A stretch of 64,000 nucleotides of DNA from JANRKF01 sp964518725 (GTDB lineage: Bacteria > Pseudomonadota > Alphaproteobacteria > Rickettsiales > SXRF01). The notes under the pieces were generated by a model. It was given only the letters and a program-made list of their open reading frames with translations, did no database searches and had not been told where the DNA came from. The position numbers were made by a program, and so were the translations under genes. Each line of letters opens with the position of its first letter. Position 1 is the first letter of the stretch. Below are positions 34,299 through 42,485 of the stretch, piece by piece. Where the stretch lies: contig CAZFKP010000007.1 in NCBI GenBank assembly GCA_964518725.1, positions 19,392 to 83,391 of the forward strand. Reading direction: 5' to 3'.

Positions 34299-36215
34299 GG
34301 CGCGCTGCTTTCTATCCCACAAACGCTCCAACGTGGGGGCAATCGCCTTACTCACAACCAGCATCGATCCTTTGGTGGTCAGATGGTTGGTGTCCCACAC
34401 CAGTAAATCACCTTCTGGTGTCAAATGGTCGCAATGCTGCCCGCGGCACATGGTATCAAGGACGCTGATGTATTCCAGCCCTGGCCGTGTCACGTGCGAT
34501 CTAAGGCGTTTATCTGTCAGGAACAAGCCGGTATTGGTGTGGATCGTGAGATCTTCCGGATTGAACAGCAAATGTTGCAGAAAGGCAAAAGTTGTGGTTC
34601 TGGGTGCCGTCGCTTCCAGTAGATTGCGATCGAAACCAATGCCGGGACCAATAAAGATCAACTGAGTATTCGGCACATGCAGGTGGTCGAGTAGCTCAAT
34701 GACCGGCGTGTCATGCTCACCGGTCAGCGACATATAGGTGCCCCACATACCGGACAAGATCACCACATCGAAGACGCCGCGATTTACCAGATCGATAACT
34801 TTATCATTATTATCAATGCAAAACGGTGTGCCGGGAGTGGATGCCTTGTAAAACGGGGGGCACGATGACGGTGTGATCTGAGTGATCGCCATGGGAAGCT
34901 GCTTCGCCAGCCCGGCAAGCCCATGGTAGTAATGACCCGCGTGACTATCACCCCATAATAATACGTTCAGTTTGGTATCCGAAAATTCGAAACACATTTC
35001 AGGAATTTCTTCAAAGCGAATTTTGCCGGTCAGGTTGCAAGGGAAGCGGTCGAGAGTGATGCCACGTTCAGCTTGTGGTCGGCTTTCGGGGAAGCGGCTT
35101 GGAATACCTTTGGTATGGATTGCATAATAGGCGAAACACAGACAAAGCATCGTCAGCGAAACCAGCAGTAAAAGCATCGCACGGAATGTATGGACGCCGC
35201 GCTTGCGGAAGGGGGTTTCAATCCACTTCCAGCTGACGACCGACAGCAGCAGGCAGACGGCAACATACGCCACGAGCTGGGTAGTATTAAGTGGAGCCTT
35301 CGAGAGATATTTGAAAAACTGCAGGATTGGCCAGTGCCATAAATACAGTGAATAGGAAATTAGTCCGATGCCACGCACGGGCTTGAAGGCCAGCAAGCGA
35401 TGCAGCGGCGTAGGACTGTGCCCGATATAAATCAACCATGCCGCCGCCACGCAGGGTGCCAATGCAACAACACCCGGGAACGGGACGGTATCGGAAATAA
35501 ATACAACCGCAGCCGCAATCGCGCCCGCCGCTACCAGAGAGAGAACGGTTGCCGCATAACGGTTCATCTCCAACCGTGGCGCCACCGCGATGATTACACC
35601 GAGCAGCAATTCCCACAAGCGGCTGGGCAGCAGATAAAAAGCCGCCGTCGGATCCGTGCTCAGCAGCCATTGGCTAGTTACCAGCGATGCCGGCAATATC
35701 CCCCACCACAGAATCGCACGGGCGTAGCGGTGTGCGGCCGTAAGAATAAGCAACAGCGGAAGCGCGATGTAGAATTGCTCTTCGACCGCGAGCGACCATG
35801 TATGCAGCAACGGATTGGCCGAGCTCTGGGCGACAAAATAATTCGTTGCCGACCAGAAATGATGGTTGGCAAAAAATAACAGCGCGCCGGGAACCGATTG
35901 AGCCACGCGGAGCAAATCATCGGGCGAAAGTAGCAAGTAAGAGCCAAGGCAGGTCACAAGCACGACACTTAACAACGCAGGCAATATCCGGCGGATGCGG
36001 CGTTCGTAGAAATGGCGAAAATCGATGCGCCCAGTTTCGTTCAGCTCGCTCATCAACAAACCGCCAATAAGGAAGCCGGAAATCACAAAGAAAATATCGA
36101 CGCCGATAAAGCCACCGCCAAACCATCCCAGTCCCATGTGATGAAACACAACCACCAGCACAGCCACCGCACGAAGCCCGTCAATATCCCTTCGGTACGT
36201 TAAAGAAACCGACAC
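34236..36215 (-). CDS. Acyltransferase-3/SGNH fusion (OafA-like)
   Basis: A 659-residue membrane protein: N-terminal acyltransferase-3 domain with about ten TM helices (YRRDIDGLRAVAVLVVVFHH, with the RDIDGLRA motif, and FFVISGFLIGG), then from about residue 400 a periplasmic SGNH domain (VLLWGDSHAGHYYHGL with GDSH, and WDTNHLTTKGS with the catalytic Asp-His pair). Such proteins acetylate surface polysaccharides or lipopolysaccharide O-antigen. The start is GTG with a G-rich site upstream. Confidence 0.93.
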   Translation of the reverse strand: MSVSLTYRRDIDGLRAVAVLVVVFHHMGLGWFGGGFIGVDIFFVISGFLIGGLLMSELNETGRIDFRHFYERRIRRILPALLSVVLVTCLGSYLLLSPDDLLRVAQSVPGALLFFANHHFWSATNYFVAQSSANPLLHTWSLAVEEQFYIALPLLLILTAAHRYARAILWWGILPASLVTSQWLLSTDPTAAFYLLPSRLWELLLGVIIAVAPRLEMNRYAATVLSLVAAGAIAAAVVFISDTVPFPGVVALAPCVAAAWLIYIGHSPTPLHRLLAFKPVRGIGLISYSLYLWHWPILQFFKYLSKAPLNTTQLVAYVAVCLLLSVVSWKWIETPFRKRGVHTFRAMLLLLVSLTMLCLCFAYYAIHTKGIPSRFPESRPQAERGITLDRFPCNLTGKIRFEEIPEMCFEFSDTKLNVLLWGDSHAGHYYHGLAGLAKQLPMAITQITPSSCPPFYKASTPGTPFCIDNNDKVIDLVNRGVFDVVILSGMWGTYMSLTGEHDTPVIELLDHLHVPNTQLIFIGPGIGFDRNLLEATAPRTTTFAFLQHLLFNPEDLTIHTNTGLFLTDKRLRSHVTRPGLEYISVLDTMCRGQHCDHLTPEGDLLVWDTNHLTTKGSMLVVSKAIAPTLERLWDRKQRALSRNRDGLRRSIDDARNADR

Positions 36216-36274
36216 AGAACACCCCCCTTAAGCCGCCCACTCCCTTAAGCTTCCTGAAGGGGGGGGTGATAGAA

Positions 36275-37690
36275 TTACACTGAATAATACAGCTCGAATT
36301 CACCTGCCGTCGGGGTGTGTTCCCAGCGATAGACGTCGCCCATCTTGAGATCAATGTAGGAATCGATGAAATCATCGGTGAATACATCGCCTTTTTTCAG
36401 GAAGGCACGGTCTTTATCGAGATTCTCAAGCGCTTCACGAAGCGAGCCGCACACGGTCGGAACGTGTTTCAGTTCTTCCGGTGGCAGGTCGTAGAGGTTT
36501 TTATCCATTGCATCGCCAGGATGGATTTTGTTTTCGATGCCATCAAGCCCCGCCATCAGCATCGCCGAGAAAGCGAGGTACGGATTCGCGGTCGGATCAG
36601 GGAAGCGCACTTCAATGCGCTTGCCTTTGGGCGACGCCACATACGGAATACGGATCGACGCCGAGCGGTTGCGCGCTGAGTAAGCGAGCAGTACCGGCGC
36701 TTCAAAGCCAGGAATCAGGCGTTTGTAGCTGTTGGTGGACGCATTGGTGAATGCGTTCAGCGCTTTCGCGTGTTTGATGATGCCGCCGATATAATACAGG
36801 CACATTTCCGACAGATCTGCGTAGCCATTGCCCGCGAAGAGCGGCTTGCCCGCTTTCCAGATCGACTGGTGGGTGTGCATGCCCGAGCCGTTATCGCCAC
36901 TGATCGGCTTCGGCATGAACGTCGCCGTTTTGCCATAGCTGTGCGCGACATTATGCACGACATATTTATATTTCTGCACGTTGTCGGCGGTACCAACAAG
37001 AGTGGAGAACATCACGCCGAGTTCACATTGTGCGGGCGCCACTTCGTGGTGGTGCAGCACAGGCTCAACACCAACCACTTTCAACGTGGAGAGTGTTTCC
37101 GAACGCAAATCAGCCAGCGAATCGACCGGGGCTACCGGGAAGTAGCCACCTTTGGTGGCTGGGCGGTGACCCATATTGCCCGCTGCATAGGCGCGGTCAT
37201 TGTTGCAAGGAAGCTCTTCGGATTCGAGCTGGTGGAAGCTGTAGTTGCCGGCGGTTTTGAAACGCACATCATCGAACACAAAATATTCAAGCTCGGGGCC
37301 AAAATAAGCGGTGTCGCCAATGCCGGTGAAACCGAGATAGGCCTCGGCGCGCTTAGCAATAGAGCGTGGGTCACGGCCATAGGACTGGCCGGTAGCGGGT
37401 TCAATCACATCGCAGAAAATCACCATGGTCGGCTGGGCAGAAAATGGGTCAATGAAGGCGGTTTTCGCGTCCGGCATCAGGATCATGTCGGATTCATTGA
37501 TCGACTTCCAGCCGGAGATGGACGAGCCGTCGAACATGATGCCATCTTCAAAGCTAGCATCGTTTACTTGTTCAGCCACATAGCAGGTGTGCTGCCATTT
37601 GCCTTTAGGGTCGGTGAAGCGGAAATCGACAAACTGGATGTCGTTTTCCTTGATCATTTTGAACACATCGGCGGGGGATTTGATTGTCAT
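36275..37690 (-). CDS. glnA: Type I glutamine synthetase
   Basis: A 471-residue GSI-beta enzyme: beta-grasp (QFVDFRFTDPKGKWQHTCYV), metal site GPELEYFVFDD, HHHEVAPAQCELG, GSGMHTHQSIW, ARNRSASIRIP, RIEVRFPDPTANPYLAFSAM. The adenylylation tyrosine is present in DKNLYDLPPEE (near residue 400), so activity is probably controlled by GlnE. It makes glutamine from glutamate and ammonia. A glnB gene is not adjacent upstream, unlike in many alphaproteobacteria. Confidence 0.97.
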   Translation of the reverse strand: MTIKSPADVFKMIKENDIQFVDFRFTDPKGKWQHTCYVAEQVNDASFEDGIMFDGSSISGWKSINESDMILMPDAKTAFIDPFSAQPTMVIFCDVIEPATGQSYGRDPRSIAKRAEAYLGFTGIGDTAYFGPELEYFVFDDVRFKTAGNYSFHQLESEELPCNNDRAYAAGNMGHRPATKGGYFPVAPVDSLADLRSETLSTLKVVGVEPVLHHHEVAPAQCELGVMFSTLVGTADNVQKYKYVVHNVAHSYGKTATFMPKPISGDNGSGMHTHQSIWKAGKPLFAGNGYADLSEMCLYYIGGIIKHAKALNAFTNASTNSYKRLIPGFEAPVLLAYSARNRSASIRIPYVASPKGKRIEVRFPDPTANPYLAFSAMLMAGLDGIENKIHPGDAMDKNLYDLPPEELKHVPTVCGSLREALENLDKDRAFLKKGDVFTDDFIDSYIDLKMGDVYRWEHTPTAGEFELYYSV

Positions 37691-37769
37691 AAGCTACCTT
37701 TCGTACTCCCAGATTGGTTATTTTTATTTTTATAAGCGTCGGGCGGATGATTTTTTTATTGAGGGGATT

Positions 37770-37797
37770 CTTATAGCATTTTGTCACTTCTGTGCAA
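37770..37797 (-). promoter_or_regulatory. Housekeeping-type promoter for glnA
   Basis: On the minus strand TTGCAC, a 16-bp spacer and TATAAG, about 80 bp before the glnA start. No sigma-54 (TGGCAC-N5-TTGC) or clear NtrC site was seen between it and the gene, so nitrogen control may rely on adenylylation. Confidence 0.55.
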
Positions 37798-37821
37798 GCG
37801 GGAATCCTGTCGCCGCACCGT

Positions 37822-37846
37822 GTCGTTCCGCCCAGCGCGGAACGAC
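37822..37846. repeat. 10-bp inverted repeat next to the dispersed element
   Basis: GTCGTTCCGC and GCGGAACGAC form a perfect 10-bp stem with a 5-nt loop. No T run follows. It may be a third hairpin of the element at 37847-37922 or an independent extragenic palindrome. Confidence 0.6.
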
Positions 37847-37922
37847 GTCATGAGAGGCGAGTAGCGCCGAACCAGCCTTGAGCACGCTTCATGTGCGAGT
37901 TAGCAAACTCGCACGGAAGCAA
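37847..37922 (-). repeat. Dispersed hairpin element, copy 2
   Basis: On the minus strand TTGCTTCCG, arm TGCGAGTT, loop TGCT, arm AACTCGCA (perfect 8 bp), CATGA, AGCG, core TGCTCAAGGCTGGTTC, a second hairpin GGCG/CGCC, and CATGAC. The arms share no sequence with the other copies although position and length are identical. A separate 10-bp inverted repeat (37822-37846) adjoins the end. Located between the glnA promoter and the pilin terminator. Confidence 0.78.
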
Positions 37923-37934
37923 CGATTGAGAGAT

Positions 37935-37968
37935 AAAAAAAAGGCCGCCCGAAGGCGGCCTTTTTTGA
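37935..37968. terminator. Bidirectional intrinsic terminator
   Basis: A GGCCGCC/GGCGGCC stem with a CGAA loop is flanked by an A run and a T run, so it can work on both strands. It lies 20 bp after the stop of the pilin-like gene on the minus strand. Confidence 0.9.
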
Positions 37969-37985
37969 TTCAACCCAACTTCAAA

Positions 37986-38777
37986 CTAGAAGTTAGAACG
38001 CAGGCGCAGTTGGCAACCTTGGTCGTTACCACTGTTCGTTGTGAAGTTGTAGAGGTTGTTGGCAAGAACGCATTCGCCAGCACCCGCCGCACCCGCAACG
38101 TCCTGATCACTGAACACACCACCATTAGGCGAATCCATAGCAATCACACCGCCCGACGTTGGAGCGCCGTCATCGACTTTCGAGTCAACCTGAAAGGCTT
38201 CCGAACCAGTGAGCAGGTCATCGAGTGTATAAGCACCAGAGGAAATGCTGGTCACACCGGTCAGAGCCCAGTAGTTAATGCCTCCGTTGGCACCAACGAG
38301 GATGTAGTTACCACGGCCAAGTTTCGAAATCGGAATCGACGTCCCAAGGAGCGTCGGAGACTGCGCTGCACCGCACGCGGTCGAAGCGTTGAGGCTTTCT
38401 GCAATCAGGGCAGCCGTCGAAAGGTCATCCCAGAAGCACGAGGTCTCACCACCGAAGGTGCCCGACGTTGCCGCCGAAGATTCGATCAGCGCATCGCCAT
38501 CGCCGGTGCCGGTGATCGCGCGGCTTTCAAAGCCGAAGTTGGTGGCATTCAGGAGATCGCCCGGAAGACCGTTATACTTGCTACGGAAGGTGTTCACTGC
38601 CGTGGCGTATTTTTCCATCTGGGATACGGTGGCGCGAATCTCAGCCGCCTTAATCAGATCCTGACCCACCAGAATGCCACCGACGATCAAACCGATGATT
38701 ACCAGCACGATCGAAAGCTCGATCAGGGTAAAGCCCAGCTTTGCGGCTGCCCGGTTAAACTTACGCATTTTCTTCAT
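37986..38777 (-). CDS. Type IV pilin-like protein
   Basis: A 263-residue protein with a prepilin leader and processing site (AAAKLG then FTLIEL, with the +5 Glu) and a hydrophobic helix FTLIELSIVLVIIGLIVGGI. The C-terminal domain carries Cys pairs (ETSCFWDD, STACGAA, GECVLA, QGCQL) and ends FNLKGFEF-free in QLRLRSNF. It may be a major or minor pilin or a type II secretion pseudopilin; no pil/gsp assembly genes are nearby. The start has GGGAGTAAG upstream and the gene ends in a strong terminator, pointing to high expression. Confidence 0.82.
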   Translation of the reverse strand: MKKMRKFNRAAAKLGFTLIELSIVLVIIGLIVGGILVGQDLIKAAEIRATVSQMEKYATAVNTFRSKYNGLPGDLLNATNFGFESRAITGTGDGDALIESSAATSGTFGGETSCFWDDLSTAALIAESLNASTACGAAQSPTLLGTSIPISKLGRGNYILVGANGGINYWALTGVTSISSGAYTLDDLLTGSEAFQVDSKVDDGAPTSGGVIAMDSPNGGVFSDQDVAGAAGAGECVLANNLYNFTTNSGNDQGCQLRLRSNF

Positions 38778-38780
38778 AAC

Positions 38781-38978
38781 TTACTCCCAAGAATTTAAAT
38801 TTATTTGCATCCGTTTTTCGTCGCTACGGCACACAATAACCAGATGCCTACACAACTTAGACGAAGACTGCAAGATGTCTTTAGTCGATGCACCGTAGCA
38901 ATCAATTACTAACAAATAGTTAGCGCCACCAGGTTGTTTCATGCAAGCCGGCTGATTTCCTGCGCTTGCACCCAGCAC
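38781..38978 (-). CDS. Possible small ORF before the pilin-like gene
   Basis: A 65-codon frame (GTG start) ends in GGGAGTAA, 3 bp before the pilin ATG, so its stop region is also the pilin ribosome binding site. The product (NYLLVIDCYGAST, LCRHLVIVCRSDEKRM) is protein-like and the frame stays open some 30 codons further upstream without ATG. It may be a real leader peptide or a gene remnant. The same stretch holds GCTACGG/CCGTAGC arms that could fold the leader RNA. Confidence 0.25.
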   Translation of the reverse strand: MLGASAGNQPACMKQPGGANYLLVIDCYGASTKDILQSSSKLCRHLVIVCRSDEKRMQINLNSWE

Positions 38979-39106
38979 GATCGGCAGCGAACGGACATCC
39001 AGCGCGCAATGGCGATCTAAGGCCGTGTAATTATTGCACTCTACTGTTGTAAGAATGACACAAAATATGGTGGTTTAACCAAAGGGCTCCAACAACCGAT
39101 CGTGGG

Positions 39107-39664
39107 CTAACTGGCCTCGGACTCTTCATGTGCCACTGGCGCAGCAGGAAGTTTCAGTTTAGTCACTGCCGCATCAAGGTGTGTCTGGCTGCACAGGCCG
39201 AGAAGCACCGGATCGCGCGGCTTGATATTCGCTGTATTCCAGTGGCTTTTCCCGCGCACCGCCTGAATGGTGTTCTTGGTGGTGCCAACCAGCTTGCCGA
39301 TCTGGGCATCACTCATAGTCGGGTAGTATTTCACCAGCCACGCAATTGCGTCGGGCTTCTCGCCACGGCGCGCCACCGGCGTGTAACGCGCACCCTTGGT
39401 TTTCTGGTTGATATATTGTTTTGCCGAACCGGCGAGCTGCAGATGCGCGCTGGCATCCGCTTCGCAACGGGCGATTTCGTCAGCGGTCAGCTGGCTTGCG
39501 GCCAGCGGGTCAACACCTCGCACACCGACCGCCACTTCACCATCGGCAATGCCTTGTACTTCGAGCGGATGCATGCCGCAGAACTCTGCGATCTGCTCAA
39601 AATTGAGTGCCGTGTTTTCAACCAGCCATACGGCGGTTGCTTTGGGCATGAGGGGTAGGTTCAT
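39107..39664 (-). CDS. trcR: Cell-cycle transcriptional regulator TrcR (DUF1013)
   Basis: A 185-residue protein of the DUF1013 family: LPLMPKATAVWLVENTALNF, IAEFCGMHPLEVQGIADGEV, DAIAWLVKYYPTMSDAQIGK and TTKNTIQAVRGKSHWN, containing two HTH-like segments. The Caulobacter homologue TrcR associates with RNA polymerase and affects cell-cycle genes. The family is largely confined to alphaproteobacteria and supports the taxonomic call. The ATG at 39664 is used; the frame opens six codons earlier at TTG. Confidence 0.88.
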   Translation of the reverse strand: MNLPLMPKATAVWLVENTALNFEQIAEFCGMHPLEVQGIADGEVAVGVRGVDPLAASQLTADEIARCEADASAHLQLAGSAKQYINQKTKGARYTPVARRGEKPDAIAWLVKYYPTMSDAQIGKLVGTTKNTIQAVRGKSHWNTANIKPRDPVLLGLCSQTHLDAAVTKLKLPAAPVAHEESEAS

Positions 39665-39760
39665 GGGTCGTGCCTTTTTCAAAAATTGTAAGGGGAAAGC
39701 GAGGTTTTACAGCACTTCTTGCAAGTTGCAAGTGTTTTTCGATTGGTTTATACAAACTCT

Positions 39761-40546
39761 ATGACTTACCAAACAATTCTCACCGAGCTGGTAGACGGCA
39801 CCATCGGGCTGATTACCCTCAATCGTCCGGAAAACGCCAATGCGCTGAACAAGCAGATGGGGCTGGAGCTTGCCAGCGCCGTGCAGATGGCCGAAGCAGA
39901 TAATGACATTCTGGCGATTATCCTGACCGGTTCGGGGCAGCGGGCATTCTGCGCCGGCGCCGACCTTAAAGAACGCAGAGGCATGAGCAGGCATGAGTGG
40001 CATGAACAGCATGAAGCGTTTGAGAAAGCCCGCGACACGGTGCTGCATACGACCAAACCCGTAATCGCGGCGGTCAACGGTGCCGCCATGGGCGGTGGAT
40101 TCGAGCTGGCGATGGCCTGCGACTTCATCTACGCCGCGAGCACCGCTCGCTTTGGTTTAACCGAGGCCACGCTCGGCATCATGCCCGGTATGGGCGGTAC
40201 GCAGTTCCTGTCCCGCGCCATCGGCACGCGACGCGCTAAAGAAGCCATGTTTCTGGGACAGATATTCACCGCTGAAGATGCTGCCCGTTTTGGGATCGCC
40301 AACCGTATCTGCACGCCGGAGTCATTGCTGCAAAACGTCGTGTCGCTCGGGCTGATGATTGCCGGCAATGCGCCGCTTGCGGTCGCGGCGATCAAGCGCG
40401 CCGTCGACGAGGGCATGGGGCAGCCGCTTGACGTGGCATTACGCACCGAACTGCGGCATTACAACACCCTGCTCGACACCCATGACCGCCATGAAGGCAT
40501 CAATGCGTTTAATGAAAAACGTAAACCGCGGTTTACGGGAAGCTGA
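39761..40546 (+). CDS. Enoyl-CoA hydratase/isomerase family protein
   Basis: A 261-residue crotonase-fold protein: GLITLNRPENANALNKQM, oxyanion-hole motif AFCAGADLKE, and NGAAMGGGFELAMACDFIYA with TEATLGIMPGMGGTQFLSRA. The Glu-containing TEATLGIMPGMGG segment fits enoyl-CoA hydratases (beta-oxidation or branched-chain degradation); methylglutaconyl-CoA hydratase-like members also have this form. The ATG at 39761 lacks an obvious ribosome binding site, but earlier in-frame starts lack the family's N-terminus. Confidence 0.9.
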   Translation: MTYQTILTELVDGTIGLITLNRPENANALNKQMGLELASAVQMAEADNDILAIILTGSGQRAFCAGADLKERRGMSRHEWHEQHEAFEKARDTVLHTTKPVIAAVNGAAMGGGFELAMACDFIYAASTARFGLTEATLGIMPGMGGTQFLSRAIGTRRAKEAMFLGQIFTAEDAARFGIANRICTPESLLQNVVSLGLMIAGNAPLAVAAIKRAVDEGMGQPLDVALRTELRHYNTLLDTHDRHEGINAFNEKRKPRFTGS

Positions 40547-40566
40547 TTGCATGGCATAATCCAGAC

Positions 40567-41073
40567 ATGCAGCCTTACGAGCCCATGCCTTTCGTGGTTT
40601 CAATTCCGGCGGTGTTTGATACACCGTGGAAGCGCGATTATATTTTAGGTAAAGCAACCGAATTCTGGGGTACTATGGCGAACTGGCAAGTAGAACGCAA
40701 AAATCCCGATTCACCACCGCTTTCTAGTGAAGTAAAGTCCGTTCTTGTGCAGGGTCTGGTTGATCTGGTTGCCGCAGAGATGGAAACCGAAGATGATGGA
40801 ATCAAGAGAATCATCCATCGCTACAGAGGAAACCGGCGGGCTTTCAGGCGAACCGACACGATGCCTTCGGGAATGGCCGAGATATTTACCGCCGCCGCCG
40901 CCTCATTACTCCATGATCGGATACAGGCGACGGAGCAGCTGCAAGCTTATGCAGACGACAAAGGAGAGGTTGCATACAAGCTGATGGGATCCGTTATTGG
41001 TCAGGCCTTGAATATTGGGATCCAGATAGGCATAAACCGCGAAGTTCCCGAACAGTTCTTCACCACCCGCTAA
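40567..41073 (+). CDS. Hypothetical protein
   Basis: A 168-residue soluble protein, mostly helical (VKSVLVQGLVDLVAAEMETE, MAEIFTAAAASLLHDRIQA). No recognised family. A basic patch (RYRGNRRAFRRTD) sits near residues 89-101. It begins 20 bp after the enoyl-CoA hydratase and is followed by a bidirectional terminator, so the two may share a transcript. Confidence 0.6.
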   Translation: MQPYEPMPFVVSIPAVFDTPWKRDYILGKATEFWGTMANWQVERKNPDSPPLSSEVKSVLVQGLVDLVAAEMETEDDGIKRIIHRYRGNRRAFRRTDTMPSGMAEIFTAAAASLLHDRIQATEQLQAYADDKGEVAYKLMGSVIGQALNIGIQIGINREVPEQFFTTR

Positions 41074-41075
41074 AT

Positions 41076-41103
41076 AAAAAAGGCGCCCGGAGGCGCCTTT
41101 TTG
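41076..41103. terminator. Bidirectional intrinsic terminator
   Basis: GGCGCC-CGGA-GGCGCC flanked by A and T runs. It serves the plus-strand hypothetical gene and the minus-strand cold-shock gene that converge here. Confidence 0.9.
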
Positions 41104-41119
41104 CGATTTTCTCTGGCGA

Positions 41120-41326
41120 TCAATCGATGATTTTCAGGTTTACCGCCGAGGTCTTGCCTTTTTCGGTGGCAAGTTCATATTCGATTTTCTGTGCGTCGTT
41201 CAGCGTACGCAGGCCGGCCTTCTGCACGGCGCTCACATGCACGAACACATCGCTTCCGCCGGAATCCGGTTGGATGAAGCCATACCCTTTGGTTGGGTTG
41301 AACCATTTCACGGTACCAGTAGCCAT
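41120..41326 (-). CDS. Cold-shock protein (CspA family), copy A
   Basis: A 68-residue cold-shock domain with RNP1 KGYGFIQP and RNP2 VFVHVSAV, an RNA chaperone binding single-stranded RNA. The ATG at 41326 follows AGGAGAGAA; the frame is open upstream but codes nothing family-like. The product differs from copy B at only a few positions (YGF/FGF, DAQKIEYEL/DGQKVSYEL, C-terminal KIID/QIAA). Confidence 0.95.
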   Translation of the reverse strand: MATGTVKWFNPTKGYGFIQPDSGGSDVFVHVSAVQKAGLRTLNDAQKIEYELATEKGKTSAVNLKIID

Positions 41327-41450
41327 AAAATTCTCTCCTGTAGATGGCATTTCAGCGCACATCACCATAATGTGAGCCGGAGCATAGTGAGTTGCCCTTG
41401 TCAAAACGCCATCCTCAGTCAGGCTTTTGGTCGCAAGTCGCCTCAAAACT
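41327..41450 (-). promoter_or_regulatory. Structured 5' leader of cold-shock gene A
   Basis: The leader shares several blocks with that of copy B. CGAGTTTTGAGGCGACTTGCG (in copy B one base differs) lies near 41432-41452, and GATGGC/GCCATC arms (minus strand, from 41413-41408 and 41348-41343) could pair and close a loop of about 60 nt just upstream of the ribosome binding site. Confidence 0.5.
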
Positions 41451-41483
41451 CGCGGGTGATTTTAGCCAAAAAAAATAATTTGT

Positions 41484-41523
41484 CAAAAAAAACACCCCCG
41501 TGCGGAGGCCGCGCGGGGGTGTC
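41484..41523 (-). terminator. Intrinsic terminator of cold-shock gene B
   Basis: On the minus strand ACACCCCCG and CGGGGGTGT form a 9-bp stem followed by a run of T, 30 bp past the copy B stop. Confidence 0.88.
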
Positions 41524-41553
41524 AGTACCGTCGTAAAGGCGTAACGCCGTTAC

Positions 41554-41760
41554 TTATGCAGCGATTTGCAGGTTCACCGCCGAGGTTTTACCTTTTTCAG
41601 AAGCCAGCTCGTAGCTAACTTTCTGGCCGTCGTTCAGCGTACGCAGGCCGGCTTTTTGCACGGCGCTCACGTGTACAAACACGTCAGAACCACCGCTATC
41701 CGGTTGAATGAAGCCGAAACCTTTGGTTGGGTTGAACCATTTAACAGTACCAGTAGCCAT
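41554..41760 (-). CDS. Cold-shock protein (CspA family), copy B
   Basis: A 68-residue cold-shock domain (KGFGFIQP, VFVHVSAV) nearly identical to copy A 230 bp downstream. The ATG at 41760 follows AGGAGATTTC. Together the two genes and their leaders look like a tandem duplication, each with its own leader and terminator. Induction by cold or growth change is likely from the family but not shown. Confidence 0.95.
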   Translation of the reverse strand: MATGTVKWFNPTKGFGFIQPDSGGSDVFVHVSAVQKAGLRTLNDGQKVSYELASEKGKTSAVNLQIAA

Positions 41761-41905
41761 ATGAAATCTCCTTAGATGGCGTGACACCCGGCGCTAACAC
41801 AGAACCGGATGGAGCATGCAGAGTGCTCTTGTATTCAAAATGCCATCGTAAGAAATCAGGGAAATCAAAGCTGGTATTTGTACGCAAGTCGTCTCAAAAC
41901 TCGGG
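41761..41905 (-). promoter_or_regulatory. Structured 5' leader of cold-shock gene B
   Basis: Homologous to the copy A leader: a CGAGTTTTGAG-ACGACTTGCG block near 41883-41903 and GATGGC/GCCATC arms (41847-41842 and 41780-41775) next to the ribosome binding site. Conservation of the non-coding leader beyond the ribosome binding site suggests regulation at the RNA level. Confidence 0.5.
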
Positions 41906-41934
41906 GTCAGTTCTAGCATAGGCGCGGCCTAGTG

Positions 41935-42417
41935 TCAATCGAACACCTCGGGAAGGTAGACCCCCCACAGATAATGCTTCTGAATCCATGCCTTACGCCC
42001 CTCCACCTGTATCCGGCACCAGTCGGGGACACACTCATCCAGGGCGCCGATCACCTCTGGCGCCACCTTAAACAGCGGCTTTGAGCCTTCGCTGGCATCA
42101 ATATGCATCACATGCGCTTCCGCGCCGGTCACCATGGCATAACGTTTTCCGGAAAGCATGGTGTGGTGCACCCAGCCAGTCGTGCCGTCTTCACTGCGGA
42201 TTTTGCGCCAGAGGTCGAACTCGTCCACCACCTCAACCGGCATGTGGGCGCGCTTGAACACCCATTGGATCGGGTAGCGCGTGCCGGGGCCGGTGCGGAT
42301 ATTGGTTTCATCGGATTTCAGCGAGACAAACCGCGGAATCGGCAGCCCGGACGGATTGTCGGCAAGGGCAGCCCACGAGAGGCTGCATGCGAATAGGAAC
42401 AGTGCGATGCGTTGCAT
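41935..42417 (-). CDS. Secreted bacterial SH3-domain protein
   Basis: A 160-residue protein with a signal peptide (ALFLFACSLSWAALA, cleavage near residue 19) and SH3_4-type repeats: TNIRTGPGTRYPIQWVFKRA with DGTTGWVHHTMLSGK, and a second copy ending WCRIQVEGRKAWIQKHYLWG. Such periplasmic SH3 proteins are thought to bind peptidoglycan or proteins. It is upstream of no obvious partner; ilvC ends 69 bp before its start on the same strand. Confidence 0.83.
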   Translation of the reverse strand: MQRIALFLFACSLSWAALADNPSGLPIPRFVSLKSDETNIRTGPGTRYPIQWVFKRAHMPVEVVDEFDLWRKIRSEDGTTGWVHHTMLSGKRYAMVTGAEAHVMHIDASEGSKPLFKVAPEVIGALDECVPDWCRIQVEGRKAWIQKHYLWGVYLPEVFD

Positions 42418-42485
42418 GGTGCGTCTTTACATCGTATCACCGACAGAATCAACCATCGTCATGCCAGCAGGCGCTAACGCGGCGC

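Noticed and set aside
36236..36270. Possible terminator after glnA
   Set aside because: CTTAAG and GGGGGG runs do not form a convincing stem.
36770..37735. 321-codon plus-strand frame opposite glnA
   Set aside because: Shadow of glnA.
42455..42485. Possible fourth copy of the dispersed element (TGCT loop and ATGAC)
   Set aside because: Only three pairs around the loop and no core sequence follow.
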